Shown here: positions 43,780 through 55,389 of the stretch, piece by piece
Layout of the letters: every line of letters begins with the position of its first letter
Numbering within the stretch: position 1 is the stretch's first letter
Translations under genes and position numbers: made by a program
The notes under the pieces: generated by a model
Told to the model about the DNA's origin: nothing
The model's database searches: none
Seen by the model: the letters and a program-made list of their open reading frames with translations, nothing else
Source of the DNA: Rahnella bruchi
GTDB lineage: Bacteria > Pseudomonadota > Gammaproteobacteria > Enterobacterales > Enterobacteriaceae
Length of the DNA stretch: 64,000 bases
Assembly (NCBI RefSeq): GCF_003614975.1
Contig: NZ_QZWI01000009.1
Location: 140,218 to 204,217, forward strand
Direction: 5' to 3'

Positions 43780-43787
43780 ATATCACG

Positions 43788-44099
43788 ATGAAATCCCTCC
43801 GAATCCCCGCTGCGCTGCTTTTACTGGCTGCGCTAAGCGGTTGCAGTAATCTGATGCAAACCACGCCGGTTGCACCACCTGCCGTGACGGCCAAAGCGCA
43901 GGAAATTACCCGAGCGCAGACATCCACACTGACCAAAATAGGCAGTATTACCGCGGATGTGATGGGCAGCCCGATGGATGTTGAAGCCGAAATTCAGCGT
44001 AAAGCCGATGCCGCTGGCGCGCATTACTACGTGATCATGTTTAACAGTGAAACCATTATTCCCGGCCGCTGGTATTCGCAGGCAACGTTATACCGCTGA
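43788..44099 (+). CDS. bsmA: BsmA, biofilm/stress lipoprotein (DUF1471)
   Basis: A 103-residue lipoprotein: signal peptide with lipobox LSGC (C19), a Pro/Thr linker, then a DUF1471 domain (about 40-103) with KIGSITADVMGSPMD, a helix with AGAHYYVIM, and GRWYSQATLYR. In E. coli bsmA (yjfO) affects biofilm maturation and survival of acid and peroxide. It is the third DUF1471 gene of the window. Its stop abuts that of convergent aidB. Confidence 0.88.
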   Translation: MKSLRIPAALLLLAALSGCSNLMQTTPVAPPAVTAKAQEITRAQTSTLTKIGSITADVMGSPMDVEAEIQRKADAAGAHYYVIMFNSETIIPGRWYSQATLYR

Positions 44100-45731
44100 T
44101 CATTCAGCGCCGATCGCGCGGTTGAGCAACTGCTGGCATAAACGTTCAGGCAATAACGTTTCGCCGCGCGAATCGAGCACCATTCTGCACCAGGCGTCTG
44201 CGACGGGCGGCGAAGCAAATTCCAGCATCTGTGTTGCCGTCATCAGGTTGAACAGCTGACCGGTCAGCCAGCGCCCATGAGGTTCTTCTGCTGTACGCAG
44301 GCGTTGTAAAAACTGGCGGGATGCACGATCAAATATGCGGTTTTGGCCGCGCGCCTGATACAACACCTGTTGCAGCATTTCGCCGCTGGCGGGCAGCTTT
44401 TTGAGCGTGCGCAGTACATCCAGACACATCACATTACCCGATCCTTCCCAGATACTGTTGACGGGCATTTCACGGTAAATGCGTGGCAGCTCGCTGTCTT
44501 CGCAATACCCCATCCCCCCCAACGCTTCCATCGCCTCAGCTACAAAAGGCATTCCCTGACGGCACACCTCAAACTTGGCGGCAGGTGTCAGCAACCGGCA
44601 GAGCAGCTGTTCTGCCGGATTGTCCTGTGCGCCGGTCGCCGCCGCCAGACGCATCAGTACCATCGTTTGCCCTTCCAGCAGCAGCGCCATGCGGCTGAGC
44701 GTTTGTCGCATCAGCGGTTGTTCGATGAGAGGCTTACCAAAAACCTGCCTCTGAAAGGCGTGGTACAACGCAACCGACAGCGCCCGGCGCATCATGGCGT
44801 GGCTGCCCAGCGCGCAATCAAAGCGCGTATGGCCGCCCATTTTCAGGATATGACGGATACCCTCGCCTTCTTCGCCCAGCAGCCAGCCGGTCGCATTCTG
44901 AAACTCTACTTCGCTGCTGGCGTTCGAGCGGTTGCCCAGTTTGTCTTTCAGACGTTCGATGCGAATTAAATTACGCGTTCCATCGGGCAGAACCCGTGGC
45001 ATAAAGAAGCACGAAAGTCCACCATCAGCCTGCGCCAGCACCAGATGGGCATCGCTTTGTGGTACGGAGAAAAACCATTTATGGCCGAGCAGATGATAAG
45101 GCTTTCCGCTACCACGGCCTTCCAGCGCCGTCGCCCGCGTAGTGTTACTGAGTACATCGGAGCCACCCTGTTTCTCGGTCATGCCCATACCAATCAGCAC
45201 GCCTTTCTTCTGGTCGCCTGATTGCAGATGCGGGTCATAACGATCGGATAACAGCGGTTTCAGCCAGCCGCTGAATTCCGGCGGCAGAGTTTTTTGCAGC
45301 AACGGGATCGCGCCAAACGTCATGGTCACCGGACATAAGGTTCCCGCTTCAACCTGACCGTGAAGAATAAAACGCGCCGCACGGGCTACAGACGAACCAA
45401 TACGCGCATCTTCTTGCCACGGCAAATTATGCACCCGGTTAGCGATCAGCCCCTGCATCAGCAAATGCCAGGCAGGATGAAAACGCACGTCATCGAGACG
45501 CTCACCGCAGGAGTCATAACGCAAAAGTTCGGGTGGATTGGTATTCGCCAGCCTTCCCAGTTCCAGCGATTCCGCAGAACCCAGCTGTTGCCCCAGCGAC
45601 GCCAGCACATCGGCATCCCAGCCAGCCTGCTGACGGGAGACCGCTTCGCGCAGCGGTGTATCAGATAGGAATAAATTACTGTTACTCAGTGGCTTGGGCT
45701 GATTAAAAACCCGATGTGTTTCCCAGTTCAT
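44100..45731 (-). CDS. aidB: AidB, acyl-CoA dehydrogenase-fold adaptive response protein
   Basis: A 543-residue FAD-binding protein of the acyl-CoA dehydrogenase superfamily that is induced by alkylation and binds DNA in E. coli. The ATG at 45729-45731, after GGGAG, matches the family N-terminus MNWETHRVFNQP; the longer frame does not. Motifs: GMGMTEKQGGSDV (FAD/acyl region), WFFSVPQSDAHLVLAQ, MGGHTRFDCALGSHAMMRRA, and the basic C-terminal domain. It stands alone here, lacking the E. coli yjfIJKLMC cluster next to it. Confidence 0.95.
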   Translation of the reverse strand: MNWETHRVFNQPKPLSNSNLFLSDTPLREAVSRQQAGWDADVLASLGQQLGSAESLELGRLANTNPPELLRYDSCGERLDDVRFHPAWHLLMQGLIANRVHNLPWQEDARIGSSVARAARFILHGQVEAGTLCPVTMTFGAIPLLQKTLPPEFSGWLKPLLSDRYDPHLQSGDQKKGVLIGMGMTEKQGGSDVLSNTTRATALEGRGSGKPYHLLGHKWFFSVPQSDAHLVLAQADGGLSCFFMPRVLPDGTRNLIRIERLKDKLGNRSNASSEVEFQNATGWLLGEEGEGIRHILKMGGHTRFDCALGSHAMMRRALSVALYHAFQRQVFGKPLIEQPLMRQTLSRMALLLEGQTMVLMRLAAATGAQDNPAEQLLCRLLTPAAKFEVCRQGMPFVAEAMEALGGMGYCEDSELPRIYREMPVNSIWEGSGNVMCLDVLRTLKKLPASGEMLQQVLYQARGQNRIFDRASRQFLQRLRTAEEPHGRWLTGQLFNLMTATQMLEFASPPVADAWCRMVLDSRGETLLPERLCQQLLNRAIGAE

Positions 45732-45817
45732 CGCCTGCTCCCTTTCAAAAGGACATGGCCTAAGTATGGTAAAAATCGGGGAATTAACAGGCGGGCGGAT
45801 CACAAAGGCAGAAATGC

Positions 45818-45844
45818 AAACGGGAGCCCGAAGGCTCCCGTTTT
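45818..45844. terminator. Terminator after rlmB
   Basis: A 10-bp stem (AACGGGAGCC/GGCTCCCGTT, loop CGAA) lies 25 bp after the rlmB stop on the minus strand, with T3 there and T4 on the plus strand. Confidence 0.8.
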
Positions 45845-45868
45845 AATCAGCGACTGAATAAGCAGAAA

Positions 45869-46612
45869 TCAGCTTTTCTTCAGGCCGCGCTGACGTACCG
45901 CTTCGAAAAGGCAAACACCGGTTGCAACAGAAACGTTCAGGGAAGACACGCTCCCAGCCATTGGGATGCTGATCAGTTCGTCGCAATGTTCGCGGGTCAG
46001 TCGGCGCATACCTTCGCCTTCTGCACCCATCACCAGCGCCATCGGGCCGGTCATTTTACTCTGGAACAGGTCGTGATCGGCTTCACCGGCAGTACCGACG
46101 ATCCAGACATTATGTTCCTGCAATACGCGCAGGGTACGCGCCAGATTGGTCACGTTGATCAGTGGCACGTTTTCAGCAGCGCCACTGGCGACTTTCTTCG
46201 CCGTAGCATTCAGTTTGGCAGAACGGTCACGCGGGACGATCACGGCGTGAACACCGGCGGCATCCGCAGTACGCAAACAAGCGCCCAGGTTGTGCGGATC
46301 GGTAACGCCATCCAGCACCAGCAGGAACGGACAATCGAGGCTTTCCAGCAGCGCAGGCAGATCGTTTTCCTGATACTGACGGCCTTCGCGCACGCGCGCG
46401 ATAATGCCCTGATGCACGGCACCCTCGGATTTATCATCCAGCCACTGACGGCTCGCCACCTGGATCACGATACCGCTGGCTTCCAGCTCGTCGATCAGCG
46501 GTTTCAGGCGTTTATCGTCACGACCTTTCAGGATGAAGACTTCCAGAAAGCGTTGCGGGTCGTTATCGAGTAAGGCTTTAACGGAATGGATACCGTAAAT
46601 AATTTCGCTCAT
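45869..46612 (-). CDS. rlmB: 23S rRNA 2'-O-ribose G2251 methyltransferase
   Basis: A SPOUT-class methyltransferase that modifies G2251 in the P loop of 23S rRNA. The 247 residues have an N-terminal substrate-binding domain (about 1-75) and the trefoil-knot domain with [22 protein letters not shown] and [12 protein letters not shown]. It is the third gene of nsrR-rnr-rlmB. A perfect hairpin lies between rnr and this gene. Confidence 0.97.
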   Translation of the reverse strand: MSEIIYGIHSVKALLDNDPQRFLEVFILKGRDDKRLKPLIDELEASGIVIQVASRQWLDDKSEGAVHQGIIARVREGRQYQENDLPALLESLDCPFLLVLDGVTDPHNLGACLRTADAAGVHAVIVPRDRSAKLNATAKKVASGAAENVPLINVTNLARTLRVLQEHNVWIVGTAGEADHDLFQSKMTGPMALVMGAEGEGMRRLTREHCDELISIPMAGSVSSLNVSVATGVCLFEAVRQRGLKKS

Positions 46613-46631
46613 GATGCTCTTTAAAATAGAC

Positions 46632-46655
46632 TTGCGGACAGCAAGCTGTCCGCAA
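46632..46655 (-). promoter_or_regulatory. Intercistronic hairpin between rnr and rlmB
   Basis: TTGCGGACAG and CTGTCCGCAA form a perfect 10-bp stem with a 4-nt loop, ending 19 nt before the rlmB start. There is no T-tract after it, so it is more likely an RNA stability or processing element than a terminator. Confidence 0.5.
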
Positions 46656-46709
46656 TTTAATTAACAGTAATTGCGGGCGATTCTATCACAGAATAATCAC
46701 CCGTCTGGC

Positions 46710-49208
46710 TTAGCTTTCTGCTGACTTTTTCTTCGTACGTTTGGCTTTGGTTGCCGCAGCAATTTTTGCTGTTTTATCAGAAGGCTTCTTAGCTTTCTTC
46801 GGCTTGCCGTCTTTACCGACCGCGCCTACCGCTTTCTCTTTCTTCGGCTTGGCAGGTTTCGCGTCATCTTTGCGGAATGCGCTGTCCGGCTCAAAGTTCA
46901 CATTTTTCTTACCGGTGCGACGTCGGCCAGCATTAGCCGGTGCCGCGGAACGCATGGAGCGTTCGCCGCCTTTTTTAGCGCGATCGCGTGCAGTTTTGCC
47001 TTCACCGCGGGCTTTGCGGGTGCTGGAAACCAGTGCGAAATCGATTTTACGTTCGTCCATATGTACGGCTTCAACGCGGATTTCAACGGTATCACCAAGG
47101 CGGTAAACCGAACCGGAAGACTCGCCAACCAGACGCTGGCCGATGTTGTCGTAACGGTAATAATCGTTGTCGAGTGAAGACACATGCACCAGACCGTCGA
47201 TGAACAGATCGTTGAGGCGTACGAAGAAACCAAAGCCGGTGACGCTGGCGATAGTGCCGGTAAATACCTCTCCGACGTGATCTTGCATGAAGTCACACTT
47301 CAGCCAGTCCGCCACATTACGGGTCGCTTCGTCCGCACGGCGTTCTGCCATCGAACAATGCTCGCCGAGCTGCAACATATCTTCGTAATCACTGTGCCAG
47401 CCACCGGTAGGCGTCCAGCGATCTTTCAGCGTGCCGTGCTCTTTCGCCAGCAGATATTTGATAGCACGGTGAAGCGCCAGATCCGGATAGCGGCGGATTG
47501 GTGATGTGAAGTGACCATAAGATCCCAGCGCCAGACCGAAGTGGCCACGGTTTTCCGGATCGTAAATCGCCTGTTTCATTGAACGCAACAGCATGGTTTG
47601 CAGCATTTCACGGTCAGGGCGATCGGCCAGTTCATCCATGATCTGAGCATAATCTTTCGGCTCAGGCTTCATGCCGCCGCCCATCACCAGACCCAGCTCA
47701 CCCAGCACGCTTTTCAGCGCGGAGATGTGATCATCGCTCGGACGGTCATGCACACGGAACAGCGCCGGTTCGTTATGTTTTTCAACAAAACGCGCGGCGG
47801 CGATGTTCGCCAGGATCATGCACTCTTCAATCAGTTTATGGGCATCGTTACGCACGGTCGGTTCGACACGTTCGATACGGCGCTCAGCATTAAAGATGAA
47901 TTTCGCTTCTTCAGTTTCGAACGCGATACCGCCACGTTCTGCGCGCGCTTGATCCAGCATTTTGTACATGGTGTGCAGCTCAAGCAGGTGCTTCACCAGC
48001 GGCGAATATTGCTCGCGCAGTTCCGGATCGCCTTCGATGATGCGCCAGACTTTGTTGTACGTCAGACGCGCGTGAGAGCTCATCACTGCTTCGTAGAATT
48101 TAGAGCTGGTCAGCTTGCCCTGCGCAGAGATAGTCATCTCGCAGACCATACACAGGCGGTCTACCTGCGGATTCAGGGAACACAGGCCATTGGACAGCAC
48201 TTCCGGCAGCATCGGGACAACCTGCGACGGGAAGTAAACGGAAGTCGCACGGCTGCGCGCTTCATCGTCCAGCGCGGTGCCGTGGCGGACGTAATAGCTC
48301 ACGTCGGCGATTGCCACCCACAGGCGCCAGCCACCACCGCGTTTTTTCTCGCAATACACCGCATCATCGAAGTCGCGCGCATCTTCACCATCAATGGTGA
48401 CCAGCGGCAAACTGCGTAAATCGACACGGCCCTTTTTCGCTTCTTCCGGTACCTGTTCGCTCAGGTCTTCGACCTGTTTCAGAACCTGTGGCGGCCAGAC
48501 GTGCGGGATTTCATGGGTGCGCAGCGCGATATCTACCGCCATGCTGGTTCCCATTTTGTCGCCGAGGACTTCAACAATTTTGCCGACCGCTTTGGTACGT
48601 CGCGTCGGACGCTGTGTCAGCTCGACCACAACCATGTAGCCCATGCGCGCGCCGTTAATGGCGTCGGCCGGGATCAGGATGTCAAAACTCAGACGGCTGT
48701 CGTCAGGCACCACAAAACCGGCACCGGCATCAGTAAAGTAACGGCCAACAATCTGGCTGGTTTTCGGCACCAATACACGCACGATGCGCGCTTCGCGGCG
48801 GCCTTTACGGTCGGTTCCGACCGGTTGTGCCAGTACCACGTCGCCGTGGATACACATTTTCATTTGTTCAGCAGAAAGATACACATCATCTTTCTTCACG
48901 CCTTCGAGGCGCAGGAAACCGTAACCATCGCGATGACCAATAACCGTGCCTTTCAGCAGGTCCAGACGCTCCGGCAGCGCGTAGCACTGGCGGCGGGTAA
49001 AGACTAACTGGCCATCACGTTCCATCGCGCGCAGACGACGGCGCAGGGCTTCCAGCGCTTCTTCTCCGGACAGATTCAGTTCGTTACCGATCTCTTCCCG
49101 GCTGGCTGGAGTTTCGCGTTTCGCGAGGTGTTCCAGGATAAATTCACGGCTGGGAATAGGTGATTCGTATTTTTCTGCTTCTCGTTCCAGGAATGGATCT
49201 TGTGACAT
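46710..49208 (-). CDS. rnr: Ribonuclease R
   Basis: A 3'-5' exoribonuclease that degrades structured RNA and takes part in rRNA quality control and trans-translation. The ATG at 49206-49208, after GGAGG, gives 832 residues starting MSQDPF (E. coli 813); a longer frame reaches back into nsrR. Order of domains: helix-turn-helix (about 20-80), two cold-shock domains, the RNB domain with DFDDAVY catalytic aspartates near 275-282, S1 near 635-720, and a Lys-rich tail. Confidence 0.97.
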   Translation of the reverse strand: MSQDPFLEREAEKYESPIPSREFILEHLAKRETPASREEIGNELNLSGEEALEALRRRLRAMERDGQLVFTRRQCYALPERLDLLKGTVIGHRDGYGFLRLEGVKKDDVYLSAEQMKMCIHGDVVLAQPVGTDRKGRREARIVRVLVPKTSQIVGRYFTDAGAGFVVPDDSRLSFDILIPADAINGARMGYMVVVELTQRPTRRTKAVGKIVEVLGDKMGTSMAVDIALRTHEIPHVWPPQVLKQVEDLSEQVPEEAKKGRVDLRSLPLVTIDGEDARDFDDAVYCEKKRGGGWRLWVAIADVSYYVRHGTALDDEARSRATSVYFPSQVVPMLPEVLSNGLCSLNPQVDRLCMVCEMTISAQGKLTSSKFYEAVMSSHARLTYNKVWRIIEGDPELREQYSPLVKHLLELHTMYKMLDQARAERGGIAFETEEAKFIFNAERRIERVEPTVRNDAHKLIEECMILANIAAARFVEKHNEPALFRVHDRPSDDHISALKSVLGELGLVMGGGMKPEPKDYAQIMDELADRPDREMLQTMLLRSMKQAIYDPENRGHFGLALGSYGHFTSPIRRYPDLALHRAIKYLLAKEHGTLKDRWTPTGGWHSDYEDMLQLGEHCSMAERRADEATRNVADWLKCDFMQDHVGEVFTGTIASVTGFGFFVRLNDLFIDGLVHVSSLDNDYYRYDNIGQRLVGESSGSVYRLGDTVEIRVEAVHMDERKIDFALVSSTRKARGEGKTARDRAKKGGERSMRSAAPANAGRRRTGKKNVNFEPDSAFRKDDAKPAKPKKEKAVGAVGKDGKPKKAKKPSDKTAKIAAATKAKRTKKKSAES

Positions 49209-49249
49209 AGCGGTTCCTCCGTTGTCATCAGCAGTTTGTTGAAAGTCTT

Positions 49250-49675
49250 TCATTCAACAAGCAATAATTTGTAGAGCGTTGAATTATCTTTGACCATATC
49301 GGCCAGAGTGTACTGATTCAGCTCATCAAGGAAATGTTCTACAGCAGTGTGCAGCACTTGTTTTAGCCGGCATGCTGGCGTGATGTGACAAAAGTCGCTG
49401 GCGCAATTGACCAGCGTGAGAGGTTCCAGTTCGCGCACCACGTCGCCAATGCGAATGGTCTCTGCGGGCTTGCCCAGTTTTATACCCCCGTTCTTTCCCC
49501 GAACGGCAGTCACCAGGCCAACACGGCTCAACTGATTAATGATTTTCACCATGTGGTTGCGCGATACACCGTAAACCTCGGTGACCTGCGAAATGTTGGT
49601 CATCTGATCCTCTGGCAACGACGCCATATAAATCAATGCTCTCAAACCATAATCAGTAAAACTCGTTAACTGCAC
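49250..49675 (-). CDS. nsrR: Nitric-oxide-sensing repressor NsrR
   Basis: An Rrf2-family repressor whose iron-sulfur cluster reacts with nitric oxide, releasing genes such as hmp and ytfE. The start is a GTG at 49673-49675, five nt after AGAGG, giving 141 residues as in E. coli. The winged helix includes [15 protein letters not shown]. Cluster cysteines are C91, C96 and C102. The stop lies 41 bp before the rnr start in an nsrR-rnr-rlmB operon. Confidence 0.97.
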   Translation of the reverse strand: MQLTSFTDYGLRALIYMASLPEDQMTNISQVTEVYGVSRNHMVKIINQLSRVGLVTAVRGKNGGIKLGKPAETIRIGDVVRELEPLTLVNCASDFCHITPACRLKQVLHTAVEHFLDELNQYTLADMVKDNSTLYKLLLVE

Positions 49676-49842
49676 ACATACCTCTGGGTAGCTATTTACC
49701 CGGTCTTTCCACGTCAGCAATGACAACAGGGTGAAGATGATTGTTTATTATGACACTTTGATGATAAACCAGCCGCGAACTTTGCAGCTAATCATTTAGA
49801 TAGTGGATGGTTTATGGAAAGTACACAAGAGAAGGGATTCAG

Positions 49843-49873
49843 AAAAAAATAAACCGGGCAGTTTTGCCCGGTT
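49843..49873 (-). terminator. Terminator after purA
   Basis: AACCGGGCA and TGCCCGGTT form a 9-bp stem with a 4-nt loop, followed on the minus strand by TTATTTTTTT. Confidence 0.88.
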
Positions 49874-49903
49874 ATGACGTTTTTACGCAATCAGCTCAGG
49901 CTG

Positions 49904-51235
<1,332 letters not shown>

Positions 51236-51346
51236 CTAACATCTCACTCTGTGCTTTCCAGCACTTTTAGCACACGTTTGCGGGAAAAATTTTAATTGCG
51301 TGCTACGCGTCTCAGCAAGACGTGACACCAGGGTTGTAACAAACTC

Positions 51347-51547
51347 TCAGCCACCCAGACGACTACGCAACATGTAGTAAATAACGAAGCCTGCCACCAC
51401 AAGTCCCCCGCCAAAACGCCGTAAAACGGAGTCCGGAAGATTCGCCAGTGAGAGGATCATTTTTCTCCATGTTTTGGGGTAAAGCATTGGCCCCAGACCT
51501 TCAAGAACCAAAACTAACGCCAGCGCCAGCCAAATTGTCGAATTCAT
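51347..51547 (-). CDS. yjeT: YjeT, small membrane protein (DUF2065)
   Basis: A 66-residue protein with two hydrophobic segments (about 5-22 and 46-62) around a conserved PKTWRKMILSLANLPDSVLRRFGG stretch. Its function is unknown. It lies between hflC and purA as in E. coli and follows the hflC terminator, so it may rely on readthrough from the hfl superoperon. Confidence 0.92.
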   Translation of the reverse strand: MNSTIWLALALVLVLEGLGPMLYPKTWRKMILSLANLPDSVLRRFGGGLVVAGFVIYYMLRSRLGG

Positions 51548-51601
51548 GTTGAGTGTCTCAGTGCTTCCCTTGCGGAAAATTATACCGGTTTCAGAAAAGA
51601 C

Positions 51602-51624
51602 AAAAGGCCCCTGAAGGGCCTTTT
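51602..51624 (-). terminator. Terminator after hflC
   Basis: AAAAGGCCC and GGGCCTTTT pair around five nt, 18 bp after the hflC stop. T-tracts occur on both strands. Confidence 0.88.
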
Positions 51625-51641
51625 GGAAATTGCATCAGCAA

Positions 51642-52643
51642 TTATTTGGTCTTTTGGTCAGGTGACTTCATGAAGCGGAAGAAATCGCTGTCAGGGCTCA
51701 ACACCATGACGTCGTTACCGCTCTTGAAGCTCGCCTCGTAAGCACGCAGGCTACGAATGAATGCGTAGAAGTCAGGATCCTGACTGAATGCATCAGCAAA
51801 CAGTTTCGCCGCTTCGGCATCACCTTCACCGCGCGTGATACGGGCTGTACGTTCCGCTTCAGCCACGGTACGGGTTCTCTCGTAATCCGCCGCTGCCTGA
51901 ATCTTGGTCGCTTCTTCTTTACCCTGAGAAATGTGACGCAATGCAACCGCATTACGCTCAGCACGCATACGATCGTAAATCGCGCTGGACACTTCTTCCG
52001 GCAAGTTGATTTGTTTCAGACGGACATCGACAACCTGAATACCCAGCGCCGCCATGCTGTTCGGGTTCACCGCAGGCTGTTTGCCTTTAGTTTCCTGCTC
52101 AACACGTTTGGCCGCAGAGGCAATCGCATCATCAGCTTCTGTCGTCGCTTCTGGCTCATCACCTACGCTACCGGTGTTCAGCGCATCACGGACGTCCAGC
52201 GTCAGACGACCACGGGAATCGGTCACGATGTCTTTCACATCCAGACGACCAATTTCAGAACGCAGACGGTCACTGAATTTACGTTTCAGCAGAATTTCAG
52301 CCTGAGAAACATCACCACCGCCTGTTGCCAGGTAGTAGCGGCTGAAATCACTGATACGCCATTTCAGGTAAGAATCGACGATTAAGTCTTTCTTCTCGCT
52401 GGTCACGAAGCGGTCAGCCTGGTTATCCATAGTCTGAATACGCGCGTCGAGCATTTTAATGGATTCCACAAATGGAACTTTAAAATGCAGGCCCGGTGCA
52501 TACACCAGCGGTTTGTTATCGCTGTCACGCAGGACTTTACCGAAACGCAGCACGATCCCGCGCTGACCTTCCTGAACGACAAACAGTGAAGCATAAAGCG
52601 CCACCAGCACCACAACGACGATAAGTAAAAATGACTTACGCAT
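51642..52643 (-). CDS. hflC: HflC, FtsH modulator (SPFH/prohibitin family)
   Basis: A 333-residue membrane-anchored SPFH protein. The helix at 4-21 is followed by a periplasmic band-7 domain and coiled coil. HflK and HflC form a large ring that encloses FtsH and limits its access to substrates. The insert with EPEATTEADDAIASAAKRVEQ (about 155-195) is typical of enterobacterial HflC. It starts 2 bp after the hflK stop. Confidence 0.97.
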   Translation of the reverse strand: MRKSFLLIVVVVLVALYASLFVVQEGQRGIVLRFGKVLRDSDNKPLVYAPGLHFKVPFVESIKMLDARIQTMDNQADRFVTSEKKDLIVDSYLKWRISDFSRYYLATGGGDVSQAEILLKRKFSDRLRSEIGRLDVKDIVTDSRGRLTLDVRDALNTGSVGDEPEATTEADDAIASAAKRVEQETKGKQPAVNPNSMAALGIQVVDVRLKQINLPEEVSSAIYDRMRAERNAVALRHISQGKEEATKIQAAADYERTRTVAEAERTARITRGEGDAEAAKLFADAFSQDPDFYAFIRSLRAYEASFKSGNDVMVLSPDSDFFRFMKSPDQKTK

Positions 52644-52645
52644 TG

Positions 52646-53953
52646 TTATTCTCTCCCTACGCGAAGTGTATCGTCACGCTGTGCGTTTGCACGGCGCTGA
52701 TCCATGACACTGCCAGACGAACGGGAACTGCTGGTACCGGCATTGCTTTTGCCATTACTGCTGGTTAAACCCGGAACGGAAGGCAACAAACCTGATTCAT
52801 CATTTTTGCTGGTGTCATTGGCTGCTGCATTGCCGCCACGCAGCATCTGATCCAGCGGTAATACCATCAGGTTATTCCCTTTGTCACTCACCAGAACTTT
52901 ACGGGTGTGACTGAGGACTTTTTCCATGGTTTCAATATAGAGACGCTCACGGGTGATTTCCGGCGCGGCTTTATATTCAGGTAACAGTTTGGAGAAACGG
53001 GCAACTTCACCCTGTGCTTCCAGAACAGTACGGTCTTTATAGGCTTTTGCGTCTTCCAGTAAGCGTTGTGCTTCACCGTTTGCCAGAGGCTGGATCTGGT
53101 TCGCGTAAGCTTCTGCTTCACGAATAGACTGTTGCTCTCTTTCACGGGCAGCGATCGCGTTATCGAAGGAAGCTTTCACTTCTTCCGGCGGACGCGCGGT
53201 CTGGAAGTTGACGTCCTGAATGGTGATACCCATTTTGTACGGACGAATGGTTTCTTCCAGTACACGTTGGGTATCGCTGCGCACGGTGGTACGGCCTTCA
53301 GTCAGGATTTTATCCATCGTGTATTTACCGATAACGCCACGTAATGCGCTGTCCGTTGCCTGGCTCAGGCTGTCGTCAGGGTTGGCGACGCTGAACAGAT
53401 AGGCTTCAGGATCCGTCACGCGGTACTGTACGTTCATTTCAACGCGCACCACGTTTTCGTCAGAGGTCAGCATCACGCCAGATGCAGCAAGCTCACGTAC
53501 CGATTCTACGTTTACTGCGCGGACCTGGTCGATGAAGGTCGGTTTCCAGTTCAGGCCCGGCTCAACCAGATGGCTGAACTTACCAAAACGGGTCACAACG
53601 CCACGTTCGGCTTCTTTAATGGTATAGAAACCTGTTGCAGCCCAGATAACCACCACCGCTGCGACCGCGATGCCGGCAATCCGGGTGCCACTCATTCCAT
53701 GACCGGAACCGGTTGGCGTACCGTTATTGTTGCTGCCGTTGTTATTATTGTTGCCTGAACCTTTTCCACCGAAACCACCCAGCTTTTTGCTGAGCTTACG
53801 GAAGATATCATCCAGATCAGGTGGCCCCTGATTGCGGCCGCCCTTGTTGTCATTATTTCCACCAGAATTTCCACCAGAGTTGCCGCTATTATTATTGCTG
53901 CTGCCCCAGGGGTCGCGGTCCTGTCCGTTATTACCGGGCTGATTCCACGCCAT
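52646..53953 (-). CDS. hflK: HflK, FtsH modulator (SPFH/prohibitin family)
   Basis: A 435-residue partner of HflC. An unusual N-terminal cytoplasmic tail of about 85 residues is dominated by Gly and Asn runs, interrupted by the conserved PPDLDDIFRKLSKKLGG. A membrane helix (about 90-108), the SPFH domain and a coiled coil follow. The Gly/Asn-rich tail and the Ser-rich C-terminus vary between species. hflX lies 33 bp upstream. Confidence 0.97.
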   Translation of the reverse strand: MAWNQPGNNGQDRDPWGSSNNNSGNSGGNSGGNNDNKGGRNQGPPDLDDIFRKLSKKLGGFGGKGSGNNNNNGSNNNGTPTGSGHGMSGTRIAGIAVAAVVVIWAATGFYTIKEAERGVVTRFGKFSHLVEPGLNWKPTFIDQVRAVNVESVRELAASGVMLTSDENVVRVEMNVQYRVTDPEAYLFSVANPDDSLSQATDSALRGVIGKYTMDKILTEGRTTVRSDTQRVLEETIRPYKMGITIQDVNFQTARPPEEVKASFDNAIAAREREQQSIREAEAYANQIQPLANGEAQRLLEDAKAYKDRTVLEAQGEVARFSKLLPEYKAAPEITRERLYIETMEKVLSHTRKVLVSDKGNNLMVLPLDQMLRGGNAAANDTSKNDESGLLPSVPGLTSSNGKSNAGTSSSRSSGSVMDQRRANAQRDDTLRVGRE

Positions 53954-53986
53954 GTTATAGCTCCATTATTCTATGATTGGTGTTCT

Positions 53987-55291
53987 TCAGGCCAAATCAG
54001 ACAGGCTCTGGTTGCGGACATAGCTTTCCAGTTCCTGCTCTTGTTTGCAGAGGCGGCGCCAGTCAACGATGGGCATTCGCACCATCAGACCAATACTGCC
54101 ATCCTCTTCAATCCATTCTTTTTCAATTGCCTGAAGCTGGTAAAAACGGCTACGAAGGCGGCCTGCTTCCGGCGGCAAACACAATTCATGCTGCGCGATT
54201 TCGCCAGAGAGTCGCTCCGTTAATGCCTGAAAAAGCAACGGAATGCCTTCACCTGTCACGGCTGAGAGCCAAACTCTGACAGGCAAATTCTCCTCATTGC
54301 GGTCGATACGCGGGACAAAATCATCCAGCATATCTATTTTATTCATCACTAACAGCGCAGGAATTTCATCTGCTTCGATCTCTGCCAGCACCGTATTCAC
54401 CGCGTCAATATTCTCCTGAACACGGATGTCAGATGCATCAATAACATGTAATAACAGAGATGCCTGTCGGGTTTCCTGCAACGTTGCTTTAAAGGCCGCA
54501 ACCAAATCATGGGGCAGGTGACGAATAAACCCTACGGTGTCCGCCAAAACTGTTTCCCCGACATCTGCCACCATAATGCGGCGCAGCGTAGGATCGAGCG
54601 TAGCAAACAACTGATTGGCCACATACACATCGGCCTGAGTAATACGATTAAAGAGTGTGGACTTCCCGGCGTTGGTATATCCAACCAAAGACACCGTCGG
54701 AATATCCGCACGAACGCGTGAACGGCGACCCTGTTCACGCTGCTTAGCCACTTTTTCAAGACGGCTGAGGATTAAAGTAATTCTGTCGCGCAGTAAACGG
54801 CGGTCAGTTTCGAGCTGGGTTTCACCCGGACCACGTGCGCCAATACCGCCGCCCTGTCGTTCAAGGTGCGTCCAGCCGCGAACCAGTCGGGTAGCAATGT
54901 GGCGTAATTGCGCCAGTTCTACTTGTAACTTACCTTCGTGTGTTCGGGCCCGCTGGGCAAAAATATCTAATATCAATCCGGTGCGGTCGACAACGCGACA
55001 TTCGCATAAGGCTTCCAGGTTTCTTTCCTGGCCGGGGGACAAGGCGTGATCAAACAGGATGACAGAGGCGCCCGTTGCTTTGACGGCATCTGCGATTTCT
55101 TGGGCCTTTCCTTCACCGACAAAGTATTTTGGGTGCGGTGCCTTACGGCTCCCGGTGACGACTTGCAACGCCTCTACACCTGCAGAAGAAACCAGCGATT
55201 CAAATTCGCTCAGGTCTTCCGTGTCTTTGTCTCGCGAGAAATAGATATGAACCAGTACGGCCTGCTCACCGGCTTCATAACGGTCAAACAA
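53987..55291 (-). CDS. hflX: Ribosome-associated GTPase HflX
   Basis: A GTPase with ATP-dependent helicase activity that splits stalled ribosomes after heat shock. It has 434 residues (E. coli 426). The N-terminal HflX domain and glycine-rich GARGPGETQLETDRR linker precede the G domain, with VGYTNAGKSTLFN near 204-216, DTVGFI and NKIDML. It stands between hfq and hflK, the conserved order. Confidence 0.97.
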   Translation of the reverse strand: MFDRYEAGEQAVLVHIYFSRDKDTEDLSEFESLVSSAGVEALQVVTGSRKAPHPKYFVGEGKAQEIADAVKATGASVILFDHALSPGQERNLEALCECRVVDRTGLILDIFAQRARTHEGKLQVELAQLRHIATRLVRGWTHLERQGGGIGARGPGETQLETDRRLLRDRITLILSRLEKVAKQREQGRRSRVRADIPTVSLVGYTNAGKSTLFNRITQADVYVANQLFATLDPTLRRIMVADVGETVLADTVGFIRHLPHDLVAAFKATLQETRQASLLLHVIDASDIRVQENIDAVNTVLAEIEADEIPALLVMNKIDMLDDFVPRIDRNEENLPVRVWLSAVTGEGIPLLFQALTERLSGEIAQHELCLPPEAGRLRSRFYQLQAIEKEWIEEDGSIGLMVRMPIVDWRRLCKQEQELESYVRNQSLSDLA

Positions 55292-55389
55292 GCTTGCGAC
55301 CTCTCATTTGGGAAAAATTCGCCAGCCGGGGGTACATAAGCATAATCGGAATACTTATGAACCCCTTCGTGGTTGACCAACGTTGCGCT

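Noticed and set aside
47598..48419. A 273-codon frame antisense to rnr
   Set aside because: It is the shadow of the conserved RNB domain, with no start signal or family resemblance.
53692..53953. Repeat-rich segment in hflK as a possible assembly error or microsatellite
   Set aside because: The Gly/Asn-rich codons match the naturally low-complexity N-terminus of HflK and keep the frame.
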